Origin: SAR92 clade bacterium H231
Lineage (GTDB): Bacteria; Pseudomonadota; Gammaproteobacteria; Pseudomonadales; Porticoccaceae
Assembly (NCBI GenBank): GCA_025153775.1
Contig: JAOALC010000002.1
Coordinates: 620,001 to 684,000, forward strand
Reading direction: 5' to 3'
DNA: 64,000 nucleotides
A program made the position numbers and the translations under genes. Of this stretch, positions 60,973 through 64,000 are shown piece after piece. How positions within the stretch are numbered: the stretch's first letter is position 1; each line of letters starts with the position of its first letter. The notes beneath the pieces were generated by a model. That model did not search any database, was not told where the DNA came from, and was given only the letters and a program-made list of their open reading frames with translations.

Positions 60973-61945
60973 GAAAAAAGAAGATTGCCCGGAGTGCGGG
61001 ACAGGGGCACCTATGTGGATGGCCACCTTTGCCGATATGGCCACACTATTGATGTCCTTTTTTGTGCTTCTTATTGCCTTTGCGGAAATGGAGAAGCAAG
61101 ACTCGGTGATGGCCTCGGAGGGGCAAACCGGCAAAAACCTCGGTGTTCAGGACGAGATTCCCTCAGAAGAGGCGCCGCCGGTTAACGAGGGTGAAGCCGA
61201 AGATGATGCCTTGAAAAAGGCGGACGCGGATACAGACGCAGGCTTTGAAATCGTCAAGGCCGCACTGGCAAAAGAAATTACCGAGGGCAAGGTAGAGGTC
61301 AGCATTAAAGACCAGGAGATTGTTGTAGAAGTAGCTCAAGCGGAGACAGCGGAGCCAGAGGCCAGTGCCAAAGTACTCCAGGAGCAGTTGGAAATCTATG
61401 CCAAGGTCAGAGACGCCCAGACTAAAATTGAGGTCGGCGTCAAAATTGCCCAGGAGGCAGACGATGTGTCTGCGGAACAGCTGGCGCGCGAGGCCATGAT
61501 TGCCGAACAGTATCGACGTATTCGCGAAAACCTCTCCAATGAGATCGAGAAAGAGCTGGTAGAGGTGATCCGCGAAGGTGAAATTATTATTGTGCGGCTC
61601 GCCGAGCAGGGCTCGTTTACCAGTGGTGCAGCAACGCTTCAACCAGGTTTTGGCAAGCTATTGGACAAGGTGGGTGTGTCCCTAAAAGGGGCCGAGGGCC
61701 TTATTACCATTGAAGGGCACACAGATAATGTACCTGTTGCCTTCAGTGAGCGTTTTAGATCTAACTGGGATCTCTCTGCTGCCCGTTCCGCCGCTGTTGC
61801 CGACTACCTGCTTGACTCCGCCTCTCTGGAGGGCGGCAATGTTATGGTCACCGGGTTGGCCGATACCAAGCCAATTATGCCCAATGACACCAAGGAAGGG
61901 CGGGCCAAAAATCGCCGTATTGAGATCGTTATTGACGGCAGCTAA
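60962..61945 (+). CDS. motB: Flagellar stator MotB/PomB-like protein, copy 2
   Basis: About 327 residues from GTG 60962 (9 nt after GAGG; TTG 60956 is the alternative), overlapping the end of copy 1 by 11 bp. N-terminal CPEC, channel Asp25 (ATFADMATLLMSFFVLLIAF), acidic linker, OmpA-like domain (IEGHTDNVPVAFSERF, SNWDLSAARSAAV, NRRIEIVI). It too has the doubled module, at about 102-125 (LAKEITEGKVEVSIKDQE) and 191-218 (LSNEIEKELVEVIREGE). The TM segment is closer to classical PomB than copy 1. Confidence 0.9.
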   Translation: MASKKKEDCPECGTGAPMWMATFADMATLLMSFFVLLIAFAEMEKQDSVMASEGQTGKNLGVQDEIPSEEAPPVNEGEAEDDALKKADADTDAGFEIVKAALAKEITEGKVEVSIKDQEIVVEVAQAETAEPEASAKVLQEQLEIYAKVRDAQTKIEVGVKIAQEADDVSAEQLAREAMIAEQYRRIRENLSNEIEKELVEVIREGEIIIVRLAEQGSFTSGAATLQPGFGKLLDKVGVSLKGAEGLITIEGHTDNVPVAFSERFRSNWDLSAARSAAVADYLLDSASLEGGNVMVTGLADTKPIMPNDTKEGRAKNRRIEIVIDGS

Positions 61946-62069
61946 ATCTCCCCAGGCTAAGGTAACTGTATTCCCCGCTTGGGTTTAGGGGCAGAGCCCA
62001 GACGCTCTTTGGTAGAGGGTTTATTGCCCAGGACGTCCAGAGAGGTGACTAGCCTTGAGAGTGGAATGA

Positions 62070-62117
62070 CCTAGAGAGAAGAACAACCTAGAGAGAAGAA
62101 CAACCTAGAGAGACAAG
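62070..62117 (+). repeat. 17-bp tandem repeat, 2.8 copies
   Basis: CCTAGAGAGAAGAACAA occurs twice exactly (62070-62086, 62087-62103), then a partial copy CCTAGAGAGACAAG. In the gap between motB copy 2 and fliS. Purine-rich; no known function. Likely a slippage-prone spacer. Confidence 0.85.
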
Positions 62118-62133
62118 TAGAAAGCCCAGATAC

Positions 62134-62163
62134 AAAAAAACACCGCGCTAGCGGTGCTTTTTA
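62134..62163. terminator. Bidirectional terminator between motB copy 2 and fliS
   Basis: CACCGC-GCTA-GCGGTG with an A-run on the left and CTTTTT on the right, so it works on both strands. Separates the convergent stator operon and fliS. Confidence 0.85.
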
Positions 62164-62195
62164 GAGTTCCTCGATGATGCTAATAACTCTGGCCT

Positions 62196-62612
62196 TCAAG
62201 AAGCCTGAGCAACAGGAGCATCGTTTAACAGCATGGGCAGGATTTCCCAGGCGCCGTTAATTTCGCCCAGCAAACCTTTCACTTCGCGCACACCTTCAAC
62301 ATCATTGCGAAGGTTCGCTTTCAGCAGCCGGCGCGTGCAGTAATCGTAGAGATCGGCCAGATTTCTCGCCAGCTCCTGGCCTTTCTCAAAATCCAGAGAA
62401 CCCTGCAAACCCACAATAATTTTAGTTGCCCGACTGATGGCTGCATTTTTACCAGCAATATCACTTCGCTCAAAATGACCCTCAGCATCGGCCAGAGCTG
62501 TCATCAAACCATTAAACAATAGCTGAATTAGCTGCACACTATCGGCGTAGGGAACAGAGGTTGATACATCCACATTGCGGTAGGCATTTACGCCACGTTT
62601 GCTAAAGCTCAT
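62196..62612 (-). CDS. fliS: Flagellar export chaperone FliS
   Basis: Cytoplasmic chaperone that binds the flagellin C terminus. 138 residues, all-helical. SADSVQLIQLLFNGLMTALADAE-like segment (YADSVQLIQLLFNGL), ISRATKIIVGLQGSLDFEKG and LADLYDYCTRRLLKANLRND match FliS. Start ATG 62612 (MSFSKRGVNAYRNV) is preferred to TTG 62621. fliC and fliD are not in the window. Confidence 0.93.
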   Translation of the reverse strand: MSFSKRGVNAYRNVDVSTSVPYADSVQLIQLLFNGLMTALADAEGHFERSDIAGKNAAISRATKIIVGLQGSLDFEKGQELARNLADLYDYCTRRLLKANLRNDVEGVREVKGLLGEINGAWEILPMLLNDAPVAQAS

Positions 62613-62753
62613 TGCTGACAAATCCTATGTGTTAAATCATGTTAACTATAAGATCGGTACAACAGGGGAATTCTTTAGTATTAAAGGCCGTTATTTGCCA
62701 ATCAATCGATTATCGGTGGGCGTTGGTGGCAGATTGTCTGTTTGCCAGGTAGT

Positions 62754-63476
62754 TTACTCCGGGCACTGAGCGTAATTAGTTGCTAGGCATTGATCCACAA
62801 TACCCTGTACAGCACTGATTTCCCGCTCTTCCATCTGCATGGCCGCAACTGAGGTGATACTGATGGCGTCAGTTTTACCATTGTGTTCTGAAAGGGCTGC
62901 CCAGACCATAGCTTTTTGTGGTTCGGGTTCTTCGTCTCCACCCTGAGCAGACTGCAGCATATAGGCATACATAAACTGTGCGTTGGCGTAGGCTCTCTTA
63001 GCGGATTTTAAAAACCAGTCCCGGGCCCTATCGTAATCCGCTTCTCCCCCGTGACCCTGGTGATACATAAGACCCAACATATACTGGGCCTCAATCACAT
63101 CCTGCTGGGCAGCTTTCTCAAACAGGCTAAGTGCCTGGCTATAGTCCTGTTCTGCTCCGATCCCATTGTAGTAGAGCATCCCCACATTATGTTGCGCTGC
63201 TGCCAGACCCTGTTCGCTGGCCTTGAGATACCAGCTTATGGCCTGGTCATAGTCCTGTTTTACCCCCAGACCCTGCTCATAAAAATGACCCACATTATTC
63301 TGTGCCTCTGCGCGACCAGCTTCCGCCAGCGGCAAAAATGCCCGCATAGCTGTTTCATAATGTCCGCGTTTGATCGCCATAATGCCGGCTTCATAGGCGT
63401 CGGCGAAGGATAGTCCTGGGGCCAAAATAGAGATAAGAGAACAGCAGCAAACAATGGTTTTAAGGAGTGGTTTCAC
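62754..63476 (-). CDS. Exported SEL1-repeat (TPR-like) protein
   Basis: About 240 residues from GTG 63476, with AAGGA 8 nt upstream. Signal peptide at 1-26 (LSFADA). Four or more SEL1 repeats at about 45-190: AEAQNNVGHFYEQGLGVKQD, AAAQHNVGMLYYNGIGAEQD, IEAQYMLGLMYHQGHGGEAD, ANAQFMYAYMLQSAQGG. Such repeats act as protein-binding scaffolds. Partner unknown. Ends with two cysteines (QCLATNYAQCPE) that may form a disulfide. 19 bp behind the ClC gene and possibly co-transcribed with it. Confidence 0.88.
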   Translation of the reverse strand: MKPLLKTIVCCCSLISILAPGLSFADAYEAGIMAIKRGHYETAMRAFLPLAEAGRAEAQNNVGHFYEQGLGVKQDYDQAISWYLKASEQGLAAAQHNVGMLYYNGIGAEQDYSQALSLFEKAAQQDVIEAQYMLGLMYHQGHGGEADYDRARDWFLKSAKRAYANAQFMYAYMLQSAQGGDEEPEPQKAMVWAALSEHNGKTDAISITSVAAMQMEEREISAVQGIVDQCLATNYAQCPE

Positions 63477-63502
63477 AGACAAATTCCTTTGTTATTATTT
63501 TA

Positions 63503-64000
63503 TTAATAGCGCTCTTGGCTTCGCGCCTGTTTTTGTACCGCGATGACCGCCTGAAAAAGTGACCCCTCTGTCACCGTACCCACAAGCCGCCCGCTGGCTA
63601 GGTCTACAATTGGCAGGCTCTCACCTACAAACTCAGAGGCGGTCGTCATGGCCTGCTCTAGAGACTCATGAGTATAAAGCCTGAGGGGAGCAGTATCCAT
63701 AAAACCGGCGACGCTTTCCGCGCCGGCCTCAAGCACAGAATAAATACATAGCTTGCCAAGCAGAACGCCCTCCTTATCCAGTACATAGGACTCGGTATCG
63801 CCTCCGGTGCGCATAGCTTGCAGCAGCTCATCGCCACGGCTGCTAACAGAGGCAGAAATATAGTTCTGGCTAGCATAGCCAGCAATCAGCACATGACTTA
63901 GGGCAATAGCTTCGCGCCCCTGGGACAAATCAATGCCGCGGTCCAGCAGCTGGCGATCAAAGAAGGAATGACCAAACAGCCTGTTGGTCAGCAGGCTGCA
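63503..64000 (-). CDS. ClC-type chloride channel/transporter, C-terminal part with CBS domains (5' truncated)
   Basis: The frame is open to the right edge with no start codon needed: upstream of the first TTG come SLLTNRLFGHSFFDRQLLDR and GIDLSQGREAIA, the segment that follows the last membrane helices in ClC proteins. Two CBS domains follow (about 50 residues each), with ESYVLDKEGVLLGKL and ESLPIVDLASGRLVGTVTEG. So this is the cytoplasmic tail of a ClC anion channel or H+/Cl- exchanger, not a separate CBS gene. About 165 residues are visible. Confidence 0.85.
   Translation of the reverse strand, partial: CSLLTNRLFGHSFFDRQLLDRGIDLSQGREAIALSHVLIAGYASQNYISASVSSRGDELLQAMRTGGDTESYVLDKEGVLLGKLCIYSVLEAGAESVAGFMDTAPLRLYTHESLEQAMTTASEFVGESLPIVDLASGRLVGTVTEGSLFQAVIAVQKQARSQERY

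Noticed and set aside
61163-61642. 159-codon minus-strand open frame over motB copy 2
   Set aside because: Shadow frame; the plus strand encodes an evident MotB protein here.
62070-62117. CRISPR-like repeat
   Set aside because: The copies are directly adjacent without spacers and no cas genes are present.
63503-63928. Stand-alone CBS-domain protein starting at TTG 63928
   Set aside because: The frame continues without a stop to the window edge and encodes the ClC segment SFFDRQLLDRGIDLSQGRE, so it is the tail of a larger gene.

Overview
The window is a chromosomal replication-origin neighbourhood from a gammaproteobacterium of moderate GC. The gene content (caa3-type cytochrome oxidase, PomA/MotB-type flagellar stator, ubiquinone genes, TRAP lipoprotein, Pseudomonas-like synteny cox / aroE-hemF-tsaC-dprA-LysM / def-fmt-rsmB-trkA / glyQS-plsC-gyrB) suggests a marine, respiratory, motile, Na+-adapted lineage related to Cellvibrionales/SAR92-like or Pseudomonadales bacteria. 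That taxonomic guess is inference; no rRNA gene is present to settle it.

Layout. 0-1.4 kb: cytochrome oxidase subunits II and I (minus). 1.7-8.3 kb: small conserved genes, then a minus-strand run LysM protein-dprA-purE-tsaC-hemF-aroE. 8.4-14 kb: plus-strand def-fmt-rsmB-trkA-trkH (N-terminal maturation of proteins, 16S rRNA methylation, K+ uptake). 14-19.8 kb: a retropepsin/RimK fusion, an orphan TRAP lipoprotein, uvrD (minus) and a divergent hexR with a palindromic operator. 19.8-21.7 kb: a small AT-richer accessory pocket directly behind glmS, holding an alanine-rich membrane protein, an Xre regulator/membrane-protein pair and a 42-residue protein enclosed by an inverted repeat. 21.7-32.3 kb: glmU-glmS and the complete atpIBEFHAGDC operon, with a good sigma70-type promoter and a strong terminator. 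32.4-36.7 kb: mnmG-rsmG-parA-parB.

36.7-47.8 kb is the origin core. Transcription diverges at an AT-rich 0.6-kb gap (36700-37292), the best oriC candidate. To its right come rpmH-rnpA-yidD-yidC-mnmE, a second gap with DnaA boxes, and dnaA-dnaN-recF-gyrB, all on the plus strand. Compared with E. coli and Pseudomonas, where rpmH faces away from dnaA, the rpmH-mnmE block is inverted. Two ParB-binding (parS) sites lie inside recF.

47.8-58.9 kb: plsC, glyQS, galU, an LpxL-type acyltransferase, ubiC-ubiA, a DUF938 methyltransferase, yaaA, an M48 lipoprotein protease with repeats, and two tiny genes. 59-62.6 kb: flagellar genes: one pomA, two tandem motB-like genes each carrying a duplicated periplasmic module, and fliS. 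The window ends with a SEL1-repeat protein and the C-terminal CBS part of a ClC chloride channel that continues past the right edge.

No tRNA, rRNA, CRISPR array, IS element or prophage was seen. The most unusual signals are the duplicated MotB module, the inverted origin block, the parS pair written into RecF, the RimB-RimK-type fusion and the glmS-adjacent cassette-like pocket.
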